From Streptomyces sp. NBC_00582 (lineage in GTDB: Bacteria > Actinomycetota > Actinomycetes > Streptomycetales > Streptomycetaceae): a DNA stretch of 64,000 nt. Shown here piece by piece: positions 25,313-34,488 of this stretch. The notes under the pieces are model-generated. The model was not told the origin of the DNA, made no database searches, and saw nothing but the letters and a program-made list of their open reading frames with translations. The translations under genes and the position numbers were made by a program. The stretch is from contig NZ_CP107772.1 of the NCBI RefSeq assembly GCF_036345155.1, positions 1,178,001 to 1,242,000 on the forward strand. Direction: 5' to 3'. Each line of letters begins with the position of its first letter. Positions within the stretch are counted from its first letter, which is position 1.

Positions 25313-25656
25313 GAACCGGGCACCTCTCGGCCGGGGGGGTCGGCAAGGGTGGGCCGACGGGGGGGCGGGTCGGCGCGGCGCCGCCCTCCGGCGTGGGGGC
25401 GGCGTGGCCCTCTCCTCGGCTCGGGTCGGCCACCGAGGTCACTCCCGATGGGCCGAGATCGGCGCGGTGCCGTCCTCCGGGCCCGGCCGGGGTCGGCCTG
25501 GTGCTGCCCGCCGACTACGGTCGGCCCACCAGGGTCACTCCCGATGGGCCGAGATCGGCGCGGTGCCGTCCTCCGGGCCCGGCCGGGCGGCGTGATGCTG
25601 CCCAGCCGGGCCCGTCGGCCGTCGGGGGCAGTTCTGTAGGGCGTTCGGGCGCCGGG
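25313..25656. repeat. imperfect 96-bp tandem repeat region
   Basis: Two closely matching units begin at 25437 and 25533, each opening GGTCACTCCCGATGGGCCGA and continuing through ATCGGCGCGGTGCCG to CCTCCGGGCCCGGCC. A more diverged GTCGG-rich stretch precedes them from about 25330. The CCGGGCCCGG core is palindromic. No reading frame is credible. It fills the gap between the ROK fragment and the convergent MFS gene. Confidence 0.65.
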
Positions 25657-27276
25657 TCAGGTCGGCGGGGGCGGGGGTGGCGGTGTGCCGTCCTTCGGTG
25701 GGGGGCCGTCGGCGGGGCCGCCCGGGTGGCGCAGGGCGCAGAAGAAGCCGATACCGAGGGCGACGGCCATGCCGTAGAAGACCCACTGGTTCGCCTCTGC
25801 GAAGTCCATACGGATCGCGGACATGGCGTCCCGCATGGTGGTCGCGAGCGGACCGTCGCCGGTGGGGGTGCGGGCGTCGCCGTTGCCGGTGATCGACTGC
25901 GTCACGTCCTGGGCCACGGAGTGCGCGGTACCGGACGGGACGCCGCGGGTCTCCAGGGTGTCCACGACGTGGTCCGTCATGGAGTGCGTCAACAGGGTGC
26001 CGTAGACGGCGAGACCGACACTGGCCGCGTAGTTGCGGACGGTCTGGGTGATGCCGGTGACCTCGCCGTAGGAGGCGTCGATGGCGCGGTTGACGGCGTC
26101 CGTCGAGGCCGGGGCCAGGATGAAGCCGATGCCCGCGCCGGCCAGTGCGGCGTAGGGCCACTGGTCGTGCATGGAGAGGTCCGTCAGTTTGCCGGCCCAC
26201 AGCGCGAACCCCACGGCGCCGACCGCGCAGCCGGTCTTCAGCGCCGGGCGGGCGCCCCGCCGGTCGAGGATGCGGCCGCCCCACTGGGAGGCGACGGCGA
26301 ACCCGACGAAGAAGTACAGCAGGTACAGGGCGGCCTGGTTGGGCGAGGCGCTCAGGGAGACCTGGGCGTAGACGGACGCGAAGAAGAACACCGGGACGAA
26401 GGCCAGCATGGCGAAGAACAGCACCAGCGCGTCCACGGTGAAGGCGCGGTCGCGGAAGACCGCGAGGTCGATCAGCGGGTGGCGGGTGCGCAGTTCGAGA
26501 CGGCAGAACACCCACAGGACGGCGAGGCCGCCGAGGACGCAGACCCAGGTCGCCGCGCTGTCCCAGCCCCAGGCCGAGGCCTGCTGGAAGCCGAGGACGC
26601 TCGCGCCCATACCGACGGCGATGAGCACGGCTCCCCTGACGTCGAGGGGCTCGTCGCGGCGCCGGTCGGAGATGTGGGCGAGCGCGGTGAGGATCAGCGC
26701 GACGAGGGCGACGGGGACGTTGACCCAGAAGATCGCCCGCCAGGTCCAGTCGGTCAGCCAGCCGCCGAGCAGCGGGCCGAGGGCGGTGAGGGCGCCGGTG
26801 ACGCCGAAGAACAGCGCGAGGGCCCGCCCGCGCCGCTCGACCGGGAACACCGCGACCACGACGGCGAGCGCGGCCGGGAAGAGCAGCGCCGCGCCCAGGC
26901 CCTGGGTGGTTCGGAAGACGACGAGCCAGGTGAGCGCGGAGTCGCCGGTGGGCACACAGCCGCACAGCACCGAGGAGATCACGAAGATCAGCGTGCCCGC
27001 GACCACCACGCGGCGCGGGCCCCACAGGTCGGCGAGACGGCCGCCGAGGGCGAAGAACGCGGCCAGGGCGAGCAGATAGGCGTTCACCACCCACCGCATG
27101 CCGGAGCTGGACAGTCCGAGTTCGTCGACGATGTCGGGCGCCGCGATCGACACGATGGTCTGGTCGATGAACGTCATCGCGACCGCGAACATCATGGCCG
27201 CGAGAGCCAGCGGCTGGGAGGCCGCGCGTCGGGCACCGAGCGCGCCCTCGCCACGTCGGGTGTGGGTTCGACTCAC
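25657..27276 (-). CDS. MFS drug exporter, DHA2/EmrB (14-TM) family
   Basis: A 539-residue proton-driven multidrug exporter of the DHA2 group. Motif D1-like FIDQTIVSIAAPDI follows the first helix. LGGRLADLWGPRRV is motif A after helix 2, and GVTGALTALGPLLGGWLTD is the antiporter motif C. About 14 hydrophobic segments are visible. A proline-rich tail (GTPPPPPPPT) ends the protein. No regulator is adjacent, and the substrate is unknown. Confidence 0.92.
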   Translation of the reverse strand: MSRTHTRRGEGALGARRAASQPLALAAMMFAVAMTFIDQTIVSIAAPDIVDELGLSSSGMRWVVNAYLLALAAFFALGGRLADLWGPRRVVVAGTLIFVISSVLCGCVPTGDSALTWLVVFRTTQGLGAALLFPAALAVVVAVFPVERRGRALALFFGVTGALTALGPLLGGWLTDWTWRAIFWVNVPVALVALILTALAHISDRRRDEPLDVRGAVLIAVGMGASVLGFQQASAWGWDSAATWVCVLGGLAVLWVFCRLELRTRHPLIDLAVFRDRAFTVDALVLFFAMLAFVPVFFFASVYAQVSLSASPNQAALYLLYFFVGFAVASQWGGRILDRRGARPALKTGCAVGAVGFALWAGKLTDLSMHDQWPYAALAGAGIGFILAPASTDAVNRAIDASYGEVTGITQTVRNYAASVGLAVYGTLLTHSMTDHVVDTLETRGVPSGTAHSVAQDVTQSITGNGDARTPTGDGPLATTMRDAMSAIRMDFAEANQWVFYGMAVALGIGFFCALRHPGGPADGPPPKDGTPPPPPPPT

Positions 27277-27497
27277 CCGGCCAGTCTGCGACGGCCGGCA
27301 CGGGGGCGCACCCCGAGGGCGCGTGACGGGCGGCCGGGCGCGTGACGCCTCGCGGCCCGGTGGGCGGGGTTCCGGGGCGCGTGCCGGGCAGCGGCCGCCG
27401 GTTCCCCGCGGTGCGGCGAACGACCCTTGAGAATACGGCAGTTGAACACTTGGCGCGCGGCCCCGCAGCGCATGCGGGCGTCCTTACGCTGACGCGC

Positions 27498-28115
27498 GTG
27501 CGAGATCCACTACAGCCGGGCCACGACCGCCACCCCGGCCCCCGCGAGCGGTCCCCCCGTTCCTCCCCGGCGGCTTCGGTGCCCCGCCCGGCCGGCCGCG
27601 ACGGGCGCCCGAACCCTGTGTTGGGGTTGCAGCAGACTGCGGGCAACGCGGCGACCGTCGCGGCCATGAGCGCGGCGGGGACGTCCACCGCCCACGGCCG
27701 GTCCTCGACGGCGGCCCTGCCGACGCTCGTGGAGCAGGGGGCGCCGGAACTCCCGCCGTATCTGCGGGACATGGAGGCACCGGGGCTGTCCACGGCGTAC
27801 GGGCTCACCGGTGACGAGTTCGCGACCGCCACCCTGGCCGACTCCGTGGGGCGCCGCGACGGCGTGGTCGCGGAGATCGCCGCCGAGCTCGCCGGGCGGC
27901 CCGAGTCCTTCTACGGGAGCGGCCGGGCCTTCGCCGTCACCGGGGCGCGGGGCGCCGACCGCTACGACGTCACGGTGCGGTCTCCCGCGCCGACGACGAC
28001 CGTCACTCCCTCATGCCGGCGCCCGCGGTACGCCGGATTGCTGTCCGACCCGGCCCACGCGGAGCTCCTGCGGGACCCCGGGAACCACCTCCGCACCCGC
28101 CCGCAGGCCGACTGA
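27498..28115 (+). CDS. protein with LQxTAGNAA motif, probably C-terminally degraded
   Basis: A 205-residue reading from a GTG (VRDPLQPGHD). The N-terminal part is basic and proline-rich and contains NPVLGLQQTAGNAATVAAM near residue 40. That is the LQRxAGNAAV motif seen at the N-termini of many actinobacterial DUF4157 proteins and putative contractile-injection or polymorphic-toxin cargo. A second domain-like stretch (YGLTGDEFATATLADSVGRRDGVVAEIAAEL, GSGRAFAVTGARGADRYDVTV) follows. The tail after about 175 is Arg/Pro-rich and looks like an out-of-frame run. No injection-system genes are nearby. Confidence 0.5.
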   Translation: MRDPLQPGHDRHPGPRERSPRSSPAASVPRPAGRDGRPNPVLGLQQTAGNAATVAAMSAAGTSTAHGRSSTAALPTLVEQGAPELPPYLRDMEAPGLSTAYGLTGDEFATATLADSVGRRDGVVAEIAAELAGRPESFYGSGRAFAVTGARGADRYDVTVRSPAPTTTVTPSCRRPRYAGLLSDPAHAELLRDPGNHLRTRPQAD

Positions 28116-28211
28116 GGCGCACCCCCTCGGGGGCGCTCGCATGGTCGGCGGACGGGCCTGGTGGGACGCTGGAGGGGAGGGGCGTCCTTTGAGGAGCAGT
28201 CGGGAGGTCCG

Positions 28212-29689
28212 ATGGGGCGTGACGTCCCGGCGCTGGTCTTCACGCGCGAGGACCGCCGCCGCTACCGGATCAAGATGCAGGAGTGCCTGGACGTCCTCGC
28301 GCAGATGCTGCGCGAGGAGCGGTTCGAGTCGGGCCGGCCCCAGGTGGGGCTGGAGATCGAGCTGAACCTGGTCGACGACGAGGCCGAGCCGGCGATGCGC
28401 AACAGCGAGGTGCTGGAGGCGATCGCGGACCCGGCCTGGTCCACCGAGCTGGCCGGTTCAACCTGGAGATCAATGTGCCGCCCCGGCGGCTGACGGAGGG
28501 CGGCCCCGACGCGTGGGAGTCCGAGATCCGGGACGCGCTGAACCACGCCGACCAGCGGGCGCGGACGGCCGACGCCCGGCTCATCATGATCGGCATCCTG
28601 CCCACCCTGCGCCAGGAGGACGTCGGGGAGGACACGCTGTCGGAGAACGCGCGCTACCGCCTGCTCAACGACCAGGTCTTCGCGGCGCGCGGCGAGGACC
28701 TGCGGATCGAGATGGACGGCGTCGACCGGCTGCGCACCTACGCCGACACGATCACCCCGGAGGCCGCCTGCACCAGCACCCAGTTCCATCTCCAGGTCTC
28801 CCCGCAGGAGTTCGCCGCCTACTGGAACGCCGCGCAGGCCATCGCCGGGGTGCAGGTCGCGCTGGCGGCCAACTCGCCGTTCCTGTTCGGCAAGGAGCTC
28901 TGGCACGAGACCCGTGTCCCGCTGTTCGAGCAGGCCACCGACACCCGTCCGCAGGAGATCAAGGCGCAGGGCGTACGGCCGCGGGTGTGGTTCGGGGAGC
29001 GGTGGATCACCAGTGTCTTCGACCTGTTCGAGGAGAACCTGCGCTACTTCCCGGCTCTGCTGCCGCTGTGCGAGGACCAGGATCCCGCCCGGACCCTCGA
29101 CGCGGGCGACATCCCCGAGCTGGGCGAGCTGACCCTGCACAACGGCACCATCTACCGCTGGAACCGGCCGGTCTACGCCGTCGCGCACGACCAGCCGCAC
29201 GTCCGTGTCGAGAACCGCTGTCTGCCCGCCGGGCCGACCGTCGCCGACACCCTCGCCAACGGCGCGTTCTACTACGGGCTCACCCGGGCCCTGGTGGAGG
29301 AGGAACGGCCGGTGTGGTCGAGGATGTCCTTCCAGGCCGCCGAGGACAATCTGCACACCGCCGCCCGCCACGGCATCGAGGCCCCGCTGTACTGGCCGGG
29401 GATGGGCGAGGTGCCGGTGCCCGAACTCGTCCTGCGCCGGCTGCTGCCGCTGGCGCACCGCGGCCTGGAGCACTCGGGCATGGACGCGGCCTGGCGGGAG
29501 CCGCTGCTCGGCGTCATCGAGCAGCGCTGTGTCACCGCCCGCAACGGAGCGGTCTGGCAGAAGGAGATGTTCCACCGCATCGGCACGGCGGCGCACCTGG
29601 ACCGCCATGAGGCGCTGCGGCTGATGACCCAGCAGTACATCGACTACATGCATCTCAACGCCCCCGTGCACACCTGGCCCGTCGACTGA
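28212..29689 (+). pseudogene. glutamate-cysteine ligase family 2 protein, 1-nt frameshift
   Basis: An ATP-grasp-unrelated GCS2-type carboxylate-amine ligase of about 492 residues. The first frame gives MGRDVPALVFTREDRRRYR to PAWSTEL, with VGLEIELNLVD as the active-site strand. After a missing G at about 28451-28452 the reading continues one frame over as GRFNLEINVPPRR to the end (HLNAPVHTWPVD). The intact junction would be ELGRFNLEINVP. Everything else is conserved, so the lesion is either recent or a sequencing error. As sequenced, only a 93-residue product would be made. Confidence 0.85.
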
Positions 29690-29774
29690 CCGACCGTCAC
29701 GCCCCGGCGCACGGACGGGTGGCCGGAAACGGCCAGGTCGTGCGGACCGAACTCCAGGGATGTTGTGCATTTTC

Positions 29775-29803
29775 TTGACGGCCATCACGAGAGAGCCTAA
29801 CTT
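29775..29803 (+). promoter_or_regulatory. sigma-70/HrdB-type promoter of the MHS transporter operon
   Basis: TTGACG, a 17-bp spacer and TAACTT form a near-consensus vegetative promoter. It ends 35 bp before the transporter ATG. Confidence 0.65.
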
Positions 29804-29838
29804 CACGGTGTCCCTCCCCCCGCTCAAGGGAGACCGCC

Positions 29839-31164
29839 ATGTCCCCGTCCCCCACCTCCCAGTTGCGCCGCGTCGCCCTCTCCGGGCTGCTCGGCACCGC
29901 CGTGGAGTTCTACGACTTCCTCGTCTACGGCACCGTCGCCGCCCTGGTCTTCGGCGAACTGTTCTTCCCCGGCGCCGATCCCGCCGTCGGCACCATCGCC
30001 GCGTTCGGCACCTTCGCCGCCGGCTATGTCGCCCGCCCCCTCGGCGGCATCCTCTTCGGCCACTTCGGCGACCGGCTCGGCCGCAAGTCGATGCTGCTGC
30101 TCACGATGGGACTGATGGGCGGCGCGAGCTTCGCCATCGGTCTGCTGCCGACCTACGACACCCTCGGCGTCTGGGCGCCCGTCCTGCTGATCACCCTGCG
30201 GGTCGTCCAGGGCATCGCCATCGGCGGTGAGTGGGGCGGCGCCACGCTGATGGTCGTCGAGCACGCGGGGGAGCGGCGGCGCGGACTGTGGTCCAGCTTC
30301 ACGCAGATGGGGGCTCCGCTCGGCTCCCTGATCTCCGCCGCCGTCGTCGCGCTCGTCGTCACGCTCCCCAAGGACGAGTTCACGGCGTGGGGCTGGCGCG
30401 TGCCGTTCCTGCTGAGCGTCCTGCTGCTCGGCGTGGGGCTGTTCGTCCGGCTCCGGGTGGTGGAGAGCCCGCTGTTCGCCGAGGTGAAGCAGCGGGGCAC
30501 CGAGGCACGGCTGCCGGTCCTCGACGTACTGCGCCGCCCCCGTCCGGTGCTGCTGGCCTGCTGTGTCGGCATCGGCGCCTTCACCGCCCAGTCGCTGCTG
30601 ACCAGTTACCTCATCGCGTACGCCACCGGCATCGGCTACGCCCGGCCGCAGGTGCTGACCGCGCTCACGGTCTCCGCCGCAGTCGCCCTGGTCGTCCTCC
30701 CCTGTGTCTCCGCCCTGTCGGACCGGGTCGGCCGCCGCCCGGTGGTGCTGGCCGGCGCGCTCGCCTCGGCGGCGCTGGCCTTCCCCGTGATGGCCCTCGT
30801 CGACACGAGGTCGCCGGGGCTGCTGATCCTCGCGGTCGTCCTCGGCCACGGCATCGCCCAGTCCACGATGTACGGGCCGCTGGGCGCCCTGTTCAGCGAG
30901 ATGTTCGGCACCCGGGTCCGCTACACGGGCGCCTCCCTCGGCTACCAGGGCGCGACCCTGATCGGCGCCGGCTTCTCCCCCATGATCGCCGGGAGCCTGG
31001 TCACGGGGAGCCACAGCGGCACCCCCGTCGCCCTGCTGCTGTGCGGCGGCTCCCTCGTCACCGCGCTGACCGTGTGCTTCGTCCGCGAGACCAGCCGTAC
31101 GTCCCTCTCCGGCACCCCCGCCGAGAGCGCCTCCACCCCCCACTCCCAGGAGATCACCGCATGA
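29839..31164 (+). CDS. MFS metabolite:proton symporter (MHS family)
   Basis: A 441-residue 12-helix transporter of the MHS group, which imports organic acids, betaines or aromatic acids with protons. Signatures are GTAVEFYDFLVYGTVAAL in helix 1, PLGGILFGHFGDRLGRK as motif A, and RVVQGIAIGGEWGGA in helix 4. The stop overlaps the ATG of a secreted hydrolase gene (ATGA), and a PaaX-like regulator gene follows. The trio suggests uptake of a product released outside the cell by the hydrolase (inference). Confidence 0.92.
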   Translation: MSPSPTSQLRRVALSGLLGTAVEFYDFLVYGTVAALVFGELFFPGADPAVGTIAAFGTFAAGYVARPLGGILFGHFGDRLGRKSMLLLTMGLMGGASFAIGLLPTYDTLGVWAPVLLITLRVVQGIAIGGEWGGATLMVVEHAGERRRGLWSSFTQMGAPLGSLISAAVVALVVTLPKDEFTAWGWRVPFLLSVLLLGVGLFVRLRVVESPLFAEVKQRGTEARLPVLDVLRRPRPVLLACCVGIGAFTAQSLLTSYLIAYATGIGYARPQVLTALTVSAAVALVVLPCVSALSDRVGRRPVVLAGALASAALAFPVMALVDTRSPGLLILAVVLGHGIAQSTMYGPLGALFSEMFGTRVRYTGASLGYQGATLIGAGFSPMIAGSLVTGSHSGTPVALLLCGGSLVTALTVCFVRETSRTSLSGTPAESASTPHSQEITA

Positions 31165-32537
31165 CGAACCGCCCCCGCACCGCCACCGTGGCAGCGCTCC
31201 TGCTCGCGCTGAGCACACTGCCCGCCACGGCCCTGGCGGCGACGGACGAGCCGGCCCATGTGGAGGGCCGGCTCCCCTCCGGCGCGACGTACCTGATGGA
31301 CGTCCCCGCCGACTGGAACGGCACCGTCCTGCTCTTCAGTCACGGATACGCGGCCGGCCCGGCCAACCCCGCCCAGGACGCGCCGGACGACGCCACCAGG
31401 GCACTCCTGCTCGACGGCGGTTACGCCCTGATCGGCTCGTCCTACGCCACCACCGGCTGGGCCGTCACCGACGCGGTCCCCGACCAGCTCGCCACGCTCA
31501 CCGCGTTCACCGACCGCTTCGGCACCGCCACCCGCACACTCGCCTGGGGACGGTCGTACGGCGGGCTCGTCACCACCGCGATCGCCGAGCGCGCCCCGCA
31601 GCGCATCGACGGCTCGCTCTCCCTGTGCGGCCTGGTGCACGGCGGCGTCGCCAACTGGAACAACACCCTCGACCCGGTCTTCGCCCTCAAGACCCTCCTC
31701 GCCCCCGGCTCCGACGTCCCGCTCGTGAACCTCCGGGACCAGCAGGCCGCCACCGACGCGGCGTCCGTGCTGACGGCGGCGGTCGACTCCGCGCAGACGA
31801 CAGCCCGGGGACGGGCCCGGATCGCCCTCGCCGCCGCCCTGCACAACATCCCCGTCTGGAACCAGCCCACACAGACCCGGCCCGCGGCGACCGACTGGGA
31901 CGCCCAGCAGGCCAACCAGTACACGGCCGTCAAGGGCCTGCTGAACGCCGGCTTCAACCGGCGGCAGGAGGCCGAGGCCCGCGCCGGCGGCTCCATGTCG
32001 TGGAACACCGGCGTCGACTACGCGCGGCTGCTCGGGCGGTCGTCGGTCCGCAAGGAGGTCACCGAGCTGTACAGGAAGGCCGGGCTGTCCCTGCGCGCGG
32101 ACCTCGCGGCCCTCAACCGCGCCCCGCGCGTCGGCGCCGACCCGCAGGCCGTCGCCTGGATGAGCCGGACCAGCTCCTTCACCGGCAGGCTGACCAAGCC
32201 GCAGCTCTCCGTGCACACGATCGGTGACGCCCTCGTCCCGGTGCAGACCGAGAGCGCGCTGCGCCGGGCCGTCACCGCCGCCGGGTCGTCGGCGCTGCTG
32301 CGCCAGGCGTACACCGACAACGCGGGTCACTGCACCTTCAGCCCCGCCGAACAGCTCGCCGCCCTGCACACCCTGGAGGACCGCCTCACCACCGGCCACT
32401 GGCCGGCGACGGACGCCGGGGCGCTCAACTCCCGTGCCGCGGCGGCCGATCCCATGACCCCCGCCCGCTACACCGCCTACCACCCGAGCCCGTACCCGCG
32501 GCCCTACGACCTTGCCCACCCGGCCGACGGCCGGTGA
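31161..32537 (+). CDS. secreted alpha/beta hydrolase
   Basis: A 458-residue secreted hydrolase with a Sec signal peptide at about 1-28 (PRTATVAALLLALSTLPATALA). The alpha/beta hydrolase core shows VLLFSHGYAAGP as the oxyanion strand, nucleophile elbow WGRSYGGL, and a C-terminal catalytic His in DNAGHCTF. Such enzymes are usually esterases. Its start overlaps the symporter stop, so secretion and import are co-expressed. A strong hairpin follows 4 bp after the stop. Confidence 0.87.
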   Translation: MTNRPRTATVAALLLALSTLPATALAATDEPAHVEGRLPSGATYLMDVPADWNGTVLLFSHGYAAGPANPAQDAPDDATRALLLDGGYALIGSSYATTGWAVTDAVPDQLATLTAFTDRFGTATRTLAWGRSYGGLVTTAIAERAPQRIDGSLSLCGLVHGGVANWNNTLDPVFALKTLLAPGSDVPLVNLRDQQAATDAASVLTAAVDSAQTTARGRARIALAAALHNIPVWNQPTQTRPAATDWDAQQANQYTAVKGLLNAGFNRRQEAEARAGGSMSWNTGVDYARLLGRSSVRKEVTELYRKAGLSLRADLAALNRAPRVGADPQAVAWMSRTSSFTGRLTKPQLSVHTIGDALVPVQTESALRRAVTAAGSSALLRQAYTDNAGHCTFSPAEQLAALHTLEDRLTTGHWPATDAGALNSRAAAADPMTPARYTAYHPSPYPRPYDLAHPADGR

Positions 32538-32541
32538 CCTG

Positions 32542-32579
32542 GTACGACCGCCCGCGGCAGGTCCGCCGGGCGGTCGTAC
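32542..32579. terminator. perfect 13-bp terminator hairpin
   Basis: GTACGACCGCCCG (32542-32554) pairs perfectly with CGGGCGGTCGTAC (32567-32579). It lies between the hydrolase stop and the PaaX-like start. It ends only 10 bp before that start, so if the regulator is separately transcribed its message may be nearly leaderless. Confidence 0.75.
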
Positions 32580-32589
32580 GCTTGCTCCC

Positions 32590-33477
32590 GTGGCGGACAA
32601 CGACATCCTGGACACCTCGGACGGTGAAGCCCCGGAGGGCGACGCCCCGGTCGGCGACACCTCGGAAGCCCCGCAGTCGCGGCCGCAGTCGCTGATGCTC
32701 GCCTTCTTCGGCAACCATGTGCTGGAGGAGGGGGAGCTGTGCGTGTACTCGGGCAGCATCATCGACGTCCTCGGCCGGGTCGGGGTGGGCGAGCAGGCCG
32801 TACGGTCCACGCTCACCCGGATGGTCAACCGGGGTCTGCTCAGGCGTCAGCGGGAGGGGCGCCGGATGTACTTCGGTCTGACCCCGCAGGCGACACGCAT
32901 CCTCGACGACGGCCGCACCCGTATCTGGACGCAGGGCGCGGTCAACGACGACTGGGACGGCTCCTGGACCCTGCTGGGCTTCTCGCTGCCCGACTCCTGG
33001 AAGCGCCAGCGTCACGATCTGCGCTCCCGGCTGACCTGGTCCGGGTTCGGCGCGCTGTACAGCGGGCTGTGGATCGCCCCGGGCGACGTCGACGTGTCCC
33101 CCGTCGTCGAGGAGCTGGGGCTCGCCGACCACGTCAAGATCTTCCACGCCCGGGCCGACCAGGCCACGGACATCGAGCTGATGATCCGCGACACCTGGGA
33201 CCTGGAGAGCATCGCCGCCCGGTACGTCACCTTCGACAAGCGCTGGACCGCGCACCTGGGCGCCGGCTCCGGGGAGGACCCGATCGGGACACGACTGCGG
33301 CTGGTCAGCGAATGGCTGTGGACCATCCGCACGGATCCCCGGCTGCCCGCCCGCCATCTGCCGCCCGCCTGGCCGGCCCGCGCCGCCCAGGACACCTTCC
33401 GCCAGGTGGCCGAACAGACCGAGGCACCGGCTCTGTACAGCGCCCGCGCACTGCTGGAGACGGCGCCCCTGCGCTGA
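32590..33477 (+). CDS. PaaX family transcriptional regulator
   Basis: A 295-residue repressor of the PaaX family, best known as the phenylacetyl-CoA-responsive repressor of phenylacetate catabolism. The winged HTH lies at about 35-105 (VYSGSIIDVLGRVGVGEQAVRSTLTRMVNRGLLRR) and is followed by PaaX middle and C-terminal domains (SLPDSWKRQRHDLRSRLTWSGFGAL, GLWIAPGD). A disordered acidic N-terminal extension precedes the HTH. The GTG start sits just after a terminator stem and has no Shine-Dalgarno, compatible with a leaderless transcript. No paa genes are adjacent. Confidence 0.88.
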   Translation: MADNDILDTSDGEAPEGDAPVGDTSEAPQSRPQSLMLAFFGNHVLEEGELCVYSGSIIDVLGRVGVGEQAVRSTLTRMVNRGLLRRQREGRRMYFGLTPQATRILDDGRTRIWTQGAVNDDWDGSWTLLGFSLPDSWKRQRHDLRSRLTWSGFGALYSGLWIAPGDVDVSPVVEELGLADHVKIFHARADQATDIELMIRDTWDLESIAARYVTFDKRWTAHLGAGSGEDPIGTRLRLVSEWLWTIRTDPRLPARHLPPAWPARAAQDTFRQVAEQTEAPALYSARALLETAPLR

Positions 33478-33653
33478 TCCCCGCCCTCACTGGTCCCGGG
33501 CCGGGAGCTCACACGTGTCACCTTACCGGCGGCTTCGGAGCCGCCCGCTGTGTGTACCCGGAGAAAGCGTGAACTGATGTACGTAGTGAGGACGTTGGGA
33601 CGTATGTTGTGCGGTGACCGACCCTTGAACCGACCAGAAGACGGACGCTCCTC

Positions 33654-34469
33654 ATGACCGAGCACGTGACGCCCCCCGAAGCGGCGGAGCACCAGAAGAT
33701 CGACACGTCGGTGCCGCACTCGGCCCGGATCTGGAACTACTGGCTGGGCGGGAAGGACAACTACCCCGTCGACGAGGCGGCCGGTGACGCGTACACGGCC
33801 GTCTTCCCCGGCATCGTGACCATCGCCCGCAGCAGCCGGGCCTTCCTGAAGCGCAACATCACCCATCTGGTGGCCGAGGCGGGCATACGGCAGTTCCTGG
33901 ACGTCGGGACCGGGCTGCCGACCGCCGAGAACACGCATCAGGTCGCGCAGCGCATCGCTCCCGAGACCCGGATCGTGTACGTCGACAACGACCCGCTGGT
34001 GCTGGCGCACGCCCGTGCCCTGCTCTACTCCTCCCCGGAGGGCGCGACCGACTACGTGGACGCCGATGTGCTGGACCCGGAGCGGATCCTGGCGGCCGCC
34101 GCCGAGACGCTGGACTTCTCCCGGCCGACCGCCCTGATCCTCAGCAACATCCTGGGCCATGTCGCCGACTACGACGAGGCGCGCTCGATCGTCGACCGGC
34201 TGATGGGCGCCCTGCCGTCCGGCAGCTATCTGTCCGTCAACGACGGTTCGCTGGGCATCGATCCCGTCTTCGAGCAGGCCCAGAACGCCTACAACGAGAG
34301 CGGGGCCGTGCCGTACAACCTGCGGACGCCCGAGCAGATCGCCTCCTACTTCGACGGTCTGGAGCTGCTCGAGCCCGGTGTCGTCTCGGTGCCGCTGTGG
34401 CGTCCCGAGGCCGACTCGCCGGAGCCGCAGGTCATCGGCGAGCACGGCGGGCTGGGGCGCAAGCCGTGA
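33654..34469 (+). CDS. DUF574 SAM-dependent methyltransferase-like protein
   Basis: A 271-residue protein of the family common in Streptomyces (Methyltransf_19). Recognisable features are the entry motif ARIWNYWLGGKDNYPVDEAAGD, the SAM-binding FLDVGTGLPTAENTHQVAQ, the acidic strand end VYVDNDPLV, and the YLSVNDGS region near 210. Substrates are unknown for almost all members. It is monocistronic with its own promoter region (33560-33640), which contains the closely spaced repeats GATGTACGTAGTG and GACGTATGTTGTG. Confidence 0.9.
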   Translation: MTEHVTPPEAAEHQKIDTSVPHSARIWNYWLGGKDNYPVDEAAGDAYTAVFPGIVTIARSSRAFLKRNITHLVAEAGIRQFLDVGTGLPTAENTHQVAQRIAPETRIVYVDNDPLVLAHARALLYSSPEGATDYVDADVLDPERILAAAAETLDFSRPTALILSNILGHVADYDEARSIVDRLMGALPSGSYLSVNDGSLGIDPVFEQAQNAYNESGAVPYNLRTPEQIASYFDGLELLEPGVVSVPLWRPEADSPEPQVIGEHGGLGRKP

Positions 34470-34488
34470 TGTGAGAGGCCGCCGGTCG

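Noticed and set aside
25437..25630. CRISPR array
   Set aside because: Only two to three long units of about 96 bp without short identical repeats and unique spacers, and no cas genes.
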